A DNA stretch of 64,000 bases, taken from the NCBI GenBank assembly GCA_947454705.1, contig CANGKZ010000011.1, positions 1 to 64,000 of the forward strand, in the 5' to 3' direction. Position numbers and translations under genes: made by a program. The stretch comes from Verrucomicrobiota bacterium. GTDB lineage: Bacteria > Verrucomicrobiota > Verrucomicrobiia > Limisphaerales > UBA9464. Of this stretch, positions 52,781-64,000 are shown in pieces. The notes beneath the pieces were generated by a model. That model had not been told where the DNA came from and did not search any database. It saw only the letters and a program-made list of their open reading frames with translations. How positions within the stretch are numbered: the stretch's first letter is position 1; each line of letters opens with the position of its first letter.

Positions 52781-54037
52781 TCAACCCTTGAACCGCTTGC
52801 CGATCAGGATGGCGTTGTGCCCGCCGAAGCCGAAGGAGTTGTTGGTGAAGACGTCGATCTTCCGTTCCTGCGGCGTGTGGGGCACGAAGTTGAGGTCGCA
52901 GCCCGGATCCGGGTTGTCGAGGTTCAACGTGGGAGGAGCGATCTGGGCTTCCACCGCCTTGCAGCAGATGGCCATTTCGATCGCACCGGCGGCGCCGAGC
53001 ATGTGGCCGGTCGCGCCCTTGGTGGAGCTGGCCGCAAGCACCTTGGAGTGATCGCCGAAGACGTTCTTGATCATCTTCGTTTCGCACACGTCGCCCACCG
53101 GCGTGCTGGTGGCGTGGCAGTTGATGTAGTCGACCTGATCCGGATTGAGCTGGGCGTGGCGGAGGGCCATGCGCATGGCGCGGGCGGCGCCTTCGCCTTC
53201 GGGATCGGGGGCGGTCATGTGGTTTGCGTCGGCCGTGTTCCCGTAGCCTACCACTTCGCAATAGATCCGCGCGCCGCGGCGCTTGGCGTGTTCGAGTTCC
53301 TCGAGCACCAGCACGGCAGCGCCTTCACCCATCACAAAGCCGTCGCGGTCGCGGTCGAACGGACGCGAGGACTTCTTCGGTTCGGAATTCCGGGTGCTCA
53401 TCGCCTTCATGGCGGCGAACCCGCCCATGCCGAGGGGAACGACGGTGGCTTCGGTGCCGCCGGCGAACATCACGGAGGCGTCGCCGCGCTTGATCACGGC
53501 CCAGGCTTCGCCGAGGGCGTGGGTGGCGGTGGCGCAGGCGGAGCAGGTGGCGAAGTTGGGTCCGCGGAGCTTGTAGTAGAGCGAGAACAGGCCCGAGGCC
53601 ATGTTCAGGATCAGCATCGGGATCATGAACGGCGACACGCGGCCGGGTCCCTTGGCGAGGAGGATCTTGTGCTGCTCCTCAGTGGTGTACAGGCCGCCGA
53701 TGCCGGAGCCGAGGAACACGCCCACTTCGTCGCGGTTGGTCTTTTCGAGGTCGAGACCGGAGTCCTTGAGCGCGCCCCATCCGGCGAAGACGCCGAAGTG
53801 GGTGAAGCGGTCGGTGCGGCGGACTTCCTTGGGCGACGGGAATGCGGGGATGGGGTCGAAATCGCGCACTTCCGCGGCGATCTGACAGTCATACGCGCTG
53901 ATGTCGAAGGCTTGGACGCGATCGATGCCGCATTGGCCGGCGAGGATGTTATTCCACAGCGTGTTGGCATCGTTGCCCAAGCTGGAGGCACAGCCGATAC
54001 CGGTGACGACGACACGACGTTCAGACCAGGAACTCAT
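52781..54037 (-). CDS. fabF: Beta-ketoacyl-ACP synthase II
   Basis: ATG 54037 gives 418 aa, normal for FabF. It opens with RRVVVTGIGCASSLG. The catalytic Cys is in FATCSACATATHA (about residue 165), the first His in NCHATSTPVGD (about 305), and Lys plus second His in KGATGHMLGAAG (about 340). The end is NNSFGFGGHNAILI. The enzyme elongates acyl-ACP in fatty acid synthesis in the cytosol. It lies third in the order fabG, acpP, fabF, 129 bp after acpP, with a hairpin terminator in that gap, so read-through or a separate promoter is needed. Confidence 0.96.
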   Translation of the reverse strand: MSSWSERRVVVTGIGCASSLGNDANTLWNNILAGQCGIDRVQAFDISAYDCQIAAEVRDFDPIPAFPSPKEVRRTDRFTHFGVFAGWGALKDSGLDLEKTNRDEVGVFLGSGIGGLYTTEEQHKILLAKGPGRVSPFMIPMLILNMASGLFSLYYKLRGPNFATCSACATATHALGEAWAVIKRGDASVMFAGGTEATVVPLGMGGFAAMKAMSTRNSEPKKSSRPFDRDRDGFVMGEGAAVLVLEELEHAKRRGARIYCEVVGYGNTADANHMTAPDPEGEGAARAMRMALRHAQLNPDQVDYINCHATSTPVGDVCETKMIKNVFGDHSKVLAASSTKGATGHMLGAAGAIEMAICCKAVEAQIAPPTLNLDNPDPGCDLNFVPHTPQERKIDVFTNNSFGFGGHNAILIGKRFKG

Positions 54038-54106
54038 ACGGTTTGGGGACGAATTACCCTCGAAAACGGGCGGGAAGCGCAAAGGAAAAATGCGCCACCT
54101 TCCCGG

Positions 54107-54142
54107 GGAAAAAGAAAAGGCAGCCGGAAGAGACCGGCTGCC
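54107..54142 (-). terminator. Terminator or attenuator between acpP and fabF
   Basis: Minus-strand GGCAGCCGG, loop TCTCTT, CCGGCTGCC followed by TTTTCTTTTT. It has a 9-bp stem, beginning about 25 bp after the acpP stop. It probably ends most acpP transcripts before fabF. Confidence 0.85.
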
Positions 54143-54166
54143 TCCGCGGGATCGGGGCGAGTCGAA

Positions 54167-54415
54167 TTACTTCGACTGCAATTCCTCGATGTACTTGTTC
54201 ACGTCGCCGACACTTTGGAGCTTTTCAGCTTCCTCGTCGGGGATCTCCGCGCCGAATTCCTCTTCGAGCGCCATGACGAGTTCGACGGTGTCGAGCGAAT
54301 CAGCTCCAAGATCTTCAATGAACTTGGCCTCAGGGGTTACCTGGTCGGCGTTGACGCCGAGCTGTTCGACGATGATGTCCTTGATGCGTTGCTCGATGGA
54401 TTTTTCAGCAGCCAT
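54167..54415 (-). CDS. acpP: Acyl carrier protein
   Basis: ATG 54415 gives 82 aa; the ORF extension to 54469 is not ACP-like. The phosphopantetheine attachment Ser lies in [19 protein letters not shown] (Ser near residue 41), preceded by IEDLGADSL. The acidic helix pattern is that of a type II ACP. It carries growing acyl chains for FabG and FabF, its neighbours. It is 87 bp downstream of fabG. Confidence 0.96.
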   Translation of the reverse strand: MAAEKSIEQRIKDIIVEQLGVNADQVTPEAKFIEDLGADSLDTVELVMALEEEFGAEIPDEEAEKLQSVGDVNKYIEELQSK

Positions 54416-54502
54416 AGGGTTGCGTTTGTTTTGCGGGGCCTGTCTAGGGGCGGGGGAGGAAAGCGTCAAGCCCTGTTCCCGGAAAAAATTCTCCCAAAAG
54501 TG

Positions 54503-55246
54503 TCACATGACCATTCCGCCATCGACCGTAAGCACCTGTCCGGTGACGTATCGGCCCCCAGGACCGGCCAAATAAGCGGCGGCTTCGGCGATGTCTTCGG
54601 CTTGTCCCAACGAACCCAGCGGGATCTGTTTCAGAAGCGCTTCCTTGAGGGTGTCGTCGAGCACCGCGGTCATGTCGGTCTGGATGAAACCCGGCGCGAT
54701 GGCGTTGCAGGTCACGCCGCGGGAGCCGAATTCCTTGGCCACCGATTTCGTGAACCCGATCAGGCCGGCCTTGCTTGCCGCGTAGTTGCACTGACCGGCG
54801 TTGCCGATGAGGCCGATGACCGACGCGATGTTGATCACGCGTCCGCTGCGCTGCTTGAGGAAGGCGCGGGTGAATCCCTTGGTGAAGAGGAAGGCTCCGC
54901 GGAGATTGGTGTTCAGCACGGCGTCCCAGTCGGCCTCGCTCATGCGCATGAGCAATCCGTCGCGGGTGACACCGGCGTTGTTCACCAGGATGTCCACGCG
55001 ACCCGCCTGTTCCAAAATCTTGGCGACCGCCGCGGTGACGGCTGCGGAATCCGACACGTCCACCGCCAGCGCCCAAGCCTTGCGTCCGGTGGCGCGGATC
55101 TCGGCGGCGACGCTTTCCGAGTTGGCTTCGGTGCGGGAGACGCACACGACGTCGGCTCCGAGGGATGCGAATTTAAGGGCGATGGCGCGTCCGATGCCGC
55201 GTCCGGCGCCGGTGACGACGGCGATCTGGTTGGTGAGTGTGCTCAT
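54503..55246 (-). CDS. fabG: 3-oxoacyl-ACP reductase
   Basis: An SDR enzyme of 247 aa. Motifs: GAGRGIGRAIA (residues 13-23), NNAGVTRDGLLMRM (about 90), catalytic Ser in NIASVIGLIGNAGQ (about 140), YAASK (about 154-158), and the FabG-type ending VTGQVLTVDGGMVM. It reduces 3-oxoacyl-ACP with NADPH in fatty acid synthesis. Position upstream of acpP and fabF confirms the assignment over a generic SDR. Confidence 0.95.
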   Translation of the reverse strand: MSTLTNQIAVVTGAGRGIGRAIALKFASLGADVVCVSRTEANSESVAAEIRATGRKAWALAVDVSDSAAVTAAVAKILEQAGRVDILVNNAGVTRDGLLMRMSEADWDAVLNTNLRGAFLFTKGFTRAFLKQRSGRVINIASVIGLIGNAGQCNYAASKAGLIGFTKSVAKEFGSRGVTCNAIAPGFIQTDMTAVLDDTLKEALLKQIPLGSLGQAEDIAEAAAYLAGPGGRYVTGQVLTVDGGMVM

Positions 55247-55304
55247 GTATCGGCCCTAAAAGACGGAAAACACCCCGGGCGAGTCAATGGCGGAGACGAG
55301 ACGC

Positions 55305-55395
55305 GAAGTCCAAAGTCCAAAGTCCCAGGTCCAAAGTCGAAAACCCAAAGTCTCGAATCCCCTTTGCCTTTCGCCTTTTACCTTTTGCCTTCGCG
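55305..55395 (+). repeat. Degenerate tandem arrays AAGTCCA and GCCTTTT
   Basis: Two adjacent arrays lie upstream of fabG: (A)AGTCCAA repeated four or five times with drift, then GCCTTTN repeated about five times (CCTTTGCCTTTCGCC TTTTA). Unit length is 7-9 bases. No coding potential is seen. The style resembles the TTCAAC tracts elsewhere but with different units. Confidence 0.6.
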
Positions 55396-55417
55396 CCCGC
55401 GGCTCGGCGCGGGCGCG

Positions 55418-56911
55418 TTACGCGAGGAGGCCGTGGATGATTTCGGCTTCTTGCACGCCGGTGAGCTTTTGCTGGAGTCCGCCGTAGGGGAAGGTGAGCC
55501 GCAGCGGGTCGAGTCCCATCAGGTGCAGCAGCGTGGCGTGGAGGTCGCGAATGTGATGCCGGTTGCCCACCGCGGCGTGACCGAGTTCGTCGGTCTCGCC
55601 ATAGCTCGTTCCCCCCTTGGTCCCGCCACCAGCAAGCCAGTAGGTGAAGCCGAGTGGGTTGTGGTCGCGTCCGCCGTTGCCGCCCTGGCTCACCGCCTGA
55701 CGACCAAACTCGCCGCCCCACACCACCACCGTGGAGTCGAGCAGGCCGCGCCGGTCGAGGTCCTCGAGCAGCGCGGAAATGGGGCGATCAATTTCGGGAC
55801 AGTGAATCTTCAGGTTCTCCTCCACGCCATTGTGCGCGTCCCAGTTCTGCTGCTGGTGTCCGCCGCCGTGGTAGATTTGGATGAACCGGACACCGCGTTC
55901 CACCAGGCGTCGTGCGATCAGGCACTGGCGTCCGAACGGCGCGGGGCCGAGCGCGAGCGGATGGTAGTCGGGCTTGGATTCATGGACGCCGTACATCTCC
56001 AGCGTCTGACGGCTCTCCTGCGAAAGATCGAGCGCTTCGGGGGCTGCGGTCTGGAGTTGGAAGGCCAGTTCGTAACTTGCAATGCGCGCCTGCAATTCGC
56101 TGAAGCCGGGGTGCGTCGCGAGATGCTCGGCGTTGAGCGAGTTCGCGGTGCTGATCAGGTCCCGCTGCATTTCCGGCGTGAGGCCCGATGCAGAATCCAA
56201 ATCGAGCACGGGCTGTCCGGCGGATCGGAACACAGTGCCCTGATACGACGCGGGCATGAATCCGGCGGACCAGTTCGCGGCGCCGCTGATCGGACCGCCG
56301 CGCGGATCGAGCATCACCACGTAGCCGGGCAGATTCTCATTCGGAGATCCCAGCCCGTACGCCAGCCACGAACCCACCGAGGGCCAGCCCTGGATGATCC
56401 GCCCCGAGTTCATCTGCAGCATCGCCGATCCGTGCGCGAAGGAGTCGCAGTACAGCGATTTGATCACGGCCAGCTTGTCGGCATGACGTGACAGCAGGGG
56501 CAGCGCGTCGGAGATCCACTGGCCCGATTGGCCGTGTCGTTTGAATTCGCGTTTCGACCCCAGCAGCGTCCCGGCCTTCACGTCGCGCCGCCGTTGTTCC
56601 AGGTTGGCGGTCTGACCGTGCCGCTTGTTGAGCTCCGGTTTGAAATCGAACAGGTCCATCTGCGACGGACCGCCGTACATGAACAGAAAAATGCAGGCCT
56701 TGGCCTTGCCGCCGAGGTGGGCGGGACGCGGCGCAAGCGGGGCCGTGAACGGAGCGCCGGCGGCCAGGGCCGAGGCTCCGGGGAAGCCGTCGCGCTGCAA
56801 CAGGCTGGCGAGTGCGATGCCGGAGAACCCCTGGCTCAACTGCGCGAGAAACCGTCGGCGGGCCAGCGGACCCATGCCCTGGCCGAAGTGCGGTGGAAGG
56901 GGGGAGTTCAT
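55418..56911 (-). CDS. DUF1501 domain protein, Tat-exported (copy 2)
   Basis: A protein of 497 aa. The twin-arginine motif ARRRFLAQLS is followed by a short hydrophobic core (FSGIALASLL). DUF1501 blocks are FMYGGPSQMDLFDFKP, SKREFKRHGQSGQW, WLAYGLGSPNENLPGYVVM, GVRFIQIYHGGGHQQQNWDAH, VVVWGGEFGRQ, HNPLGFTYWLAGGGTKGG and ATLLHLMGLD. Compared with copy 1 it has the longer GGHQQQNWDAHN form of the middle motif. It is paired with the DUF1553 gene 11 bp upstream. Confidence 0.93.
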   Translation of the reverse strand: MNSPLPPHFGQGMGPLARRRFLAQLSQGFSGIALASLLQRDGFPGASALAAGAPFTAPLAPRPAHLGGKAKACIFLFMYGGPSQMDLFDFKPELNKRHGQTANLEQRRRDVKAGTLLGSKREFKRHGQSGQWISDALPLLSRHADKLAVIKSLYCDSFAHGSAMLQMNSGRIIQGWPSVGSWLAYGLGSPNENLPGYVVMLDPRGGPISGAANWSAGFMPASYQGTVFRSAGQPVLDLDSASGLTPEMQRDLISTANSLNAEHLATHPGFSELQARIASYELAFQLQTAAPEALDLSQESRQTLEMYGVHESKPDYHPLALGPAPFGRQCLIARRLVERGVRFIQIYHGGGHQQQNWDAHNGVEENLKIHCPEIDRPISALLEDLDRRGLLDSTVVVWGGEFGRQAVSQGGNGGRDHNPLGFTYWLAGGGTKGGTSYGETDELGHAAVGNRHHIRDLHATLLHLMGLDPLRLTFPYGGLQQKLTGVQEAEIIHGLLA

Positions 56912-56922
56912 CGGGTTGCGGT

Positions 56923-59900
56923 TCAGTCGGGATAAATCACGTCGTTCAGATTCAGCACCAGCAGGCAGTACGCCTCCAACGCGCGCCTCGCCGCGGGCGT
57001 GCCCCGAACGGCCTCCGCCGCCCGCCAGCGCGGGGCTCCGCCGGACGGCGTCGCTTCGAGATCATCGAGACTCAGCGCCGAGCCCCAGGGACGGACGCCG
57101 ATCCGGTCGCCCGAAGTGAGTGGCGCGAGATCGGTGAGATCGAGCGTCGGCTTGGGTTCGTTGTTCAGCCAGATCTGCATGTGTCCCAAGTTTGATTCAA
57201 CGCGCAGCGGGAAGGCTGCTTGCATGGGAATCGAGGCCATGGCCGATCCCAGCACGCGCACCTCCGGGCCGAGGCGACGCAGGGTAACGCGCTGCTCGCG
57301 CGGATCGAACACGACTTCGTATCCGGTGGGACGATCGCCGTCCGCGCCGCAGTGCAGCAGCAGTCCGCCGCTTTCAAACGCGGTGTGGAGCACCACCCGG
57401 GCGGAGAGAGTCCCCGCGGTGAATCGGGCCGAATCGGATAGGGCGAACGGTCCGTTGCCGCGTTCCACGATGCGATTGCCCTCGTATTGATCCGGCCAGT
57501 GTCCGCGACGCGCGCTCCACCCGCGCGGGGCCTGGATGAAGTCTGCGGGCTTCAGATGATCAAAGAACGTTGTGCTCATGGTGGCCGGCACGTCGGCCTT
57601 GAACGCGAGGCGGGTGGCGATGCGATCAAACGCCGCCTGCTGCCGTTCCAAAAACTTCAGGCCGGTCTGCACTTCGCGCTCCGACGGTTCCCGGTTGAGG
57701 GCAATGCGGTAGGCCTGCGCGATTCGCGACGTGTCGGATTCCGGCGCCTCGCGGAGCAGCCGGTTTGCGAAGGCGGCGGACTGCTCGCGCATGAAGTCGT
57801 CGTTCAACATCAGCAGCGCCTGCGGGGCCACGGTGGTGATGGGACGCTCGGTGAGCGGGGAGAACGTGTTCGCGTAATCCAGCGATTCCAAAAATGGAAC
57901 AGGCGAGGTGCGTCGCACGTAGGCGTACACGCTGCGGCGGCTTTGCTCGGCGGGCGGGGAGATTTCCCAATCGGTGCCGGGACGCGATCCGCCGGCCAGC
58001 ACCTCGCCGCCGAGGTGGGGGAAGAAGCCGCGTCCGCCGGGGCGCAGGTTCAACTCGCCGCTGATGGCGAGCACGGTGTCGCGAATGGATTCGGCCTCGA
58101 GCCGGCGCAGGTTCCATCGCCACAGTTTATCGTTGGCCGGATCGGCAGCCGCCGCAGCCGGTGAGTCGGCGGAGGAGCGGCGGTAGGTCTCGGACAGCAG
58201 GAGGGTCTTGTGCAGATGCTTCAGGGACCAGCCGTGGTCCATGAAGTCGGCCGCGAGCCAGTCCAGCAGCGCCGGATGCGTGGGCGGAGTGCCGGCCTTG
58301 CCGAAGTCGCCGACGGTGCGGGCGATGCCGCGTCCGAAGTGATGATGCCAGGCGCGATTGACCATCACGCGCGCCGTGAGCGGATTGTTCCGGTTGGCGA
58401 TCCAGTCGGCCAGGACGGTCCGGCGGCCGGAGGACGGAGCATTGGTGGGACGCTGCGGGACCGGGGCGGGTCCGCGGTGCAGCACGCTGAGGAAGGCGGG
58501 TTGAACGGCATCGCCCGGGGTGCGGGCATTGCCTCGACGCAGCACGCGCGTTTCCTCGGGCTGGCCGCCGGTTTCGCGCATCGACAGTGCCTTCTCAAAC
58601 GGCGGAGCCTCCTCGCGAACGCGCTTCAGCTTCGCCTCGATTTTGGAACGTTCCGACGGCGCTGCCGATTTTAGCTCCTGTTCCAGCGTGTGAATGCGTC
58701 CGGTTCGTCCGGCTTCCCAGGAGGCCAATTCCTCGGGCGAGGCGAGGGGACGTTGCGATGCGGACTGTCCGGGGCCTACGGCGCGGAAGAAGGACAACAG
58801 GCGGTAGTAGTCCTCGTGCGGGATGGGATCAAACTTGTGCTCGTGGCACCGGGCGCAGCCGATGGAAAGGCCGAGGAACGCGGTGCCTGTGGTGGACACC
58901 ATGTCATCCAGCTCGTCGTAGCGGGCGGTGAGGGCGTCGTCCGGTTCGTCGTCCATCACGCCCAGGCGGGCGAATCCGGTGGCGATGATGCCGTCGGTGG
59001 AGAAGGGCTCCAGCTCATCGCCCGCGATGTGTTCGCGGATGAACTGGTCGTACGGCTTGTCGGCGTTCAGCGCGCGAATGACGTAATCGCGATACCGCCA
59101 CGCGTTCGCCTTTTCGCCGTCGCGCTCGTAGCCGTTGCTCTGGGCGAAGCGCATCACGTCGAGCCAGTGACGGCCCCAGCGTTCGCCGTAGAGGGGCGAT
59201 GCGAGCATGCGGTCCACGACGCGTTCCCAGGCATCGGGGCGGGAATCGCGTTCGAACGCGGCCACTTCCTCCGGGGTGGGAGGAATGCCGAGCAGATCAA
59301 AACTGACACGCCGGATGAGTTGTCGCCGGTCGGCGCGGGGATTGGGCGAAATCCCGGCCTGACGCAGCGAATCGAGGATGAAGGCATCCACCGGCAGGGT
59401 CCCCGGGGCCGCCGCAGGGGGCTGGGCGCGCCGGATCGGCTGGAACGCCCACCAAGACTTCCCAGCGGCAAGACGCGCCTCCGTGGCTGCTGGGCCGCTG
59501 GACGGGGTGTTCGTTGCGTCGGCTGAGGACGCTGCGGACGCCGGCCATTTGGCTCCGGAGCGCACCCAGTCGGTGAGCAGCTTCACTTCGGTCGAAGTGA
59601 GCGGCTTCTTGGGCGGCATTTGGAAGTCGGGATCGGTGCGGCGGATCCCGGTGATGAGCCGGCTTTCGTCCGGGTTTCCGGGATCGACCACCGCGCCGTG
59701 TTCGCCGCCCTTGTGGAAGGCCTCGGCGGAATCCAGTCGCAGCCCGCCCTTCTGTTTCTCGGGTCCGTGGCAATCCACGCACCGATCGATCAGCAGGGGA
59801 CGGATCTTCGATTCGAAGAAGACCGCCGCAGGATCGGAAGGGGATTCCGCCCGGAGTTCCTGTCGGCCGGGAATCGCAGCAAGCGCGACGCTGCCGGCCA

Positions 59901-59949
59901 GCCACAAGGCCTTGGCGGCGGCTCGCCGGCGGGCGGCGAGCGCGGGCAT
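56923..59949 (-). CDS. PSCyt1/DUF1549/DUF1553 cytochrome protein (copy 2)
   Basis: ATG 59949 gives about 1008 aa with a signal peptide (ALWLAGSVALAAIPG). It has PSCyt1 with CVDCH near residue 60, DUF1549 (about 160-390) with CARCH, DUF1553 (about 500-780, with RTVLADWIANRNNPLTARVMVNRAWHHHFG), and a C-terminal concanavalin-like segment (about 840-990, TAGTLSARVVLHTAFESGGLLLH). In copy 1 the lectin-like domain sits between DUF1549 and DUF1553; here it is at the C-terminus, so the two pairs are not simple recent duplicates. It forms an operon with the DUF1501 gene. Confidence 0.92.
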   Translation of the reverse strand: MPALAARRRAAAKALWLAGSVALAAIPGRQELRAESPSDPAAVFFESKIRPLLIDRCVDCHGPEKQKGGLRLDSAEAFHKGGEHGAVVDPGNPDESRLITGIRRTDPDFQMPPKKPLTSTEVKLLTDWVRSGAKWPASAASSADATNTPSSGPAATEARLAAGKSWWAFQPIRRAQPPAAAPGTLPVDAFILDSLRQAGISPNPRADRRQLIRRVSFDLLGIPPTPEEVAAFERDSRPDAWERVVDRMLASPLYGERWGRHWLDVMRFAQSNGYERDGEKANAWRYRDYVIRALNADKPYDQFIREHIAGDELEPFSTDGIIATGFARLGVMDDEPDDALTARYDELDDMVSTTGTAFLGLSIGCARCHEHKFDPIPHEDYYRLLSFFRAVGPGQSASQRPLASPEELASWEAGRTGRIHTLEQELKSAAPSERSKIEAKLKRVREEAPPFEKALSMRETGGQPEETRVLRRGNARTPGDAVQPAFLSVLHRGPAPVPQRPTNAPSSGRRTVLADWIANRNNPLTARVMVNRAWHHHFGRGIARTVGDFGKAGTPPTHPALLDWLAADFMDHGWSLKHLHKTLLLSETYRRSSADSPAAAAADPANDKLWRWNLRRLEAESIRDTVLAISGELNLRPGGRGFFPHLGGEVLAGGSRPGTDWEISPPAEQSRRSVYAYVRRTSPVPFLESLDYANTFSPLTERPITTVAPQALLMLNDDFMREQSAAFANRLLREAPESDTSRIAQAYRIALNREPSEREVQTGLKFLERQQAAFDRIATRLAFKADVPATMSTTFFDHLKPADFIQAPRGWSARRGHWPDQYEGNRIVERGNGPFALSDSARFTAGTLSARVVLHTAFESGGLLLHCGADGDRPTGYEVVFDPREQRVTLRRLGPEVRVLGSAMASIPMQAAFPLRVESNLGHMQIWLNNEPKPTLDLTDLAPLTSGDRIGVRPWGSALSLDDLEATPSGGAPRWRAAEAVRGTPAARRALEAYCLLVLNLNDVIYPD

Positions 59950-60143
59950 GGGGTGCGTTGGGTGCTGGGTGGGCACGGGCGTTGCGACCGCGTTCGACCG
60001 CGGTCGGGTTTTGGAAATTCGACCCGATTCTGCCGGGCGAATTCCATCCCGACGAGTGTCAAAATCGATCAGGATTTCCGGGTGGGCCAGATCTCCTGAC
60101 GCTGGCAGTCTCGTGGGCATCGAACGGGCGAAACGATCCGCGC

Positions 60144-60773
60144 ATGAGCATTGAAGCGAGCTACAACCAATGGTCGGCCGTGTACGACACCAACCGGAAC
60201 CGGACCCGCGATCTCGACGCGCAGGTGATGAGGAACCGTTTTTCACCGCATCGATTTCGAAACGTGGTCGAACTGGGATGCGGCACCGGGAAGAACACCG
60301 CGCTCCTTGCCCAAATTGCAGACGCGGTTCACGCCTTTGATTTTTCCGAGGGCATGCTCGCCCGGGCGCGCTCGCGGGTGACCTCGCCGCTGGTGAACTT
60401 CGCCCGGCTGGATCTGAATCAGGAGCAATGGCCGATCCCCGACGGATCCGCTGATTTGGCCACGTTTAATTTGGTTCTCGAGCACATCCAGTCTCTGGCG
60501 CCGGTGCTGTCCCGCGCCGCCGCGTGCCTGTCGTCAGGAGGGATTCTGCACGTGAGCGAGCTGCATCCGTTCCGTCAGTACGAGGGCACCCAGGCCCGCT
60601 TTGAGGGCGCGAACGGGTCGGAGGTAAAGGTGGAAGCGTTCACCCATCACGTTTCCGAATTCATCGACGCGGGGCAACGCGCCGGATTGCGTCTGGTGAA
60701 GCTGAACGAGTGGTGGCACGACGAGGACGCGGGCCGTCCGCCGCGGCTGTTGACGCTGGAGTTTGTTCGATAG
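60144..60773 (+). CDS. Class I SAM-dependent methyltransferase
   Basis: ATG 60144 gives 209 aa; the ORF track start at 59958 adds low-complexity residues. Motif I VVELGCGTGKN is near residue 41, followed by the acidic VHAFDFSEGML, LDLNQEQWPIPDGSADLATFNLVLEHI and GGILHVSELHPFRQYEG. This is the UbiE/COQ5-like or methyltransf_11 pattern. The substrate is not predictable. It stands alone between convergent minus-strand genes. Confidence 0.88.
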   Translation: MSIEASYNQWSAVYDTNRNRTRDLDAQVMRNRFSPHRFRNVVELGCGTGKNTALLAQIADAVHAFDFSEGMLARARSRVTSPLVNFARLDLNQEQWPIPDGSADLATFNLVLEHIQSLAPVLSRAAACLSSGGILHVSELHPFRQYEGTQARFEGANGSEVKVEAFTHHVSEFIDAGQRAGLRLVKLNEWWHDEDAGRPPRLLTLEFVR

Positions 60774-60829
60774 CCGCCGGGGGGCGAAGCAGCTGGGAGA
60801 TGGGAGATGGCAGATGGGGTCAGCGGGGC

Positions 60830-63385
<2,556 letters not shown>

Positions 63386-63464
63386 GGCGGAGGGGAGTCT
63401 GCGAAGTCGCGCGGCAAAGTCGTGCCAAATGTTTCAGGCTGGGAACTTCGGGGCGGGCTGTGTC

Positions 63465-64000
63465 ATGGAAATGGGCATGGCATTTCCCCGATTGTTTGGA
63501 AGCCGTGCCGCGGTCTGGTTCGCGGGCGCGTGGATGGCGATGTTGGCCATGTGCCTGGATCCTCTGCGGTCCCTCGCGGCGGAGTTCCGCGTGGAGGCGC
63601 CGCTCGACTATCAGGTGGTTCAACGCGCCACGCCCCAGGCCGGGTCAGTGACGGTTCGCGGCACGACTCCTTTGCCGGGACCGGTTTCGATCCGCATTCA
63701 GGGCGAGGGCCTGTCGGGTCCGTATGATTCCGCCTGGGTGCAGACGGAGTCGGTCGGGTCGGAGCCGCGGTTTTCCTCGGTGTTCACGCTGCCCGCGGGC
63801 GGATGGTATGCGGTGACGGTTCGGTATGGGGCCGCCGGTCCCGAGCGACGCGAGATCCGCGTGGAGCATTTGGGCATCGGCGAGGTGTTTGTCGGCGCCG
63901 GGCAATCGAACTCCACCAACTACGGTGAGGAGCGTCAAAAGCTCGAGACTGGAAAGGTGAGCACGTTTGACGGGACCTCGTGGCGGATCGCGAATGATCC
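63465..64000 (+). CDS. Sialate O-acetylesterase-like SGNH protein, truncated by window end
   Basis: The ORF is open to the end of the window (about 178 codons). Starts at 63465, 63471 and 63477 are in frame; each leads into a hydrophobic signal segment (AVWFAGAWMAMLAMCL). A beta-rich N-terminal domain follows, then EVFVGAGQSNSTNYGEE, the nucleophile block of the sialate O-acetylesterase/SASA family (GQSN). The remainder of the catalytic domain lies outside the window. It is divergent from the S9 peptidase gene with about 80 bp between the two start codons. Confidence 0.75.
   Translation, partial: MEMGMAFPRLFGSRAAVWFAGAWMAMLAMCLDPLRSLAAEFRVEAPLDYQVVQRATPQAGSVTVRGTTPLPGPVSIRIQGEGLSGPYDSAWVQTESVGSEPRFSSVFTLPAGGWYAVTVRYGAAGPERREIRVEHLGIGEVFVGAGQSNSTNYGEERQKLETGKVSTFDGTSWRIAND

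Noticed and set aside
55305-55395. A possible CRISPR array
   Set aside because: Units are 7-9 bases with drift and no spacers of regular length. It is a simple tandem array. No cas genes are in the window.
52667-56491. A 1274-aa plus-strand ORF
   Set aside because: It runs antisense through fabF, acpP, fabG and a DUF1501 gene, all with complete motifs. The product is His/Gly/Arg-rich without domains. It is a shadow of high-GC codon bias.

Overview
The window is high-GC chromosomal DNA that looks like a member of the PVC superphylum, most likely Verrucomicrobiota. Evidence: two DUF1501 plus PSCyt1/DUF1549/DUF1553 gene pairs, a propeller-HEAT-PVC-type cytochrome protein, four stand-alone prepilin-like proteins of the H-X9-DG type, CRTAC1/FG-GAP proteins, an FGE-sulfatase domain protein beside an ECF sigma factor and a Ser/Thr kinase, and many extragenic palindromic repeats. 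The taxonomic call is inference from gene content; no 16S rRNA gene is present. All percentages and similarities given here were judged by eye.

Layout. 1-10.7 kb: YebC, an SDR oxidoreductase, a Gly/Pro-rich secreted protein, a CarF/PEDS1-type lipid desaturase, a LolD/FtsX/AttH-like export unit and a small secreted protein, separated by at least three families of dispersed repeats. 10.7-24.4 kb: a candidate genomic island. It is bounded by an intact tRNA-Gly(GCC) gene (24325-24401, minus) and a displaced copy of the tRNA 3' end plus its downstream sequence (10684-10733). It holds an internally deleted IS66 element, a seven-gene minus-strand cluster of secreted proteins and lipoproteins that includes a CsgG/FlgT-like protein, an IS4-type transposase remnant, a LamG-FGE protein, and a divergent unit of ECF sigma factor, a 55-aa protein and a transmembrane kinase. 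Two genes of the cluster lie between perfect 48-bp inverted repeats.

24.4-33.7 kb: YdcF-family protein, lytic transglycosylase, Tat-exported TIM-barrel protein, then pseudopilin, TPR protein, CRTAC1 protein, HEAT lipoprotein, pseudopilin and beta-propeller. 33.8-45 kb: DUF1553/DUF1501 pair, proline racemase/hydroxyproline epimerase family enzyme, PVC cytochrome protein, VOC protein and an eight-CxxCH lipoprotein cytochrome. 45-52.5 kb: small lipoprotein, pseudopilin, tandem FG-GAP paralogues and another pseudopilin. 52.6-64 kb: fabG-acpP-fabF, a second DUF1553/DUF1501 pair, a methyltransferase, an S9 peptidase and the start of a sialate O-acetylesterase-like gene cut by the window edge.

The best candidate for an undescribed system is the island: a cell-envelope gene set of unknown function together with a sigma/small-protein/kinase switch, at a tRNA attachment-like site with no visible integrase.
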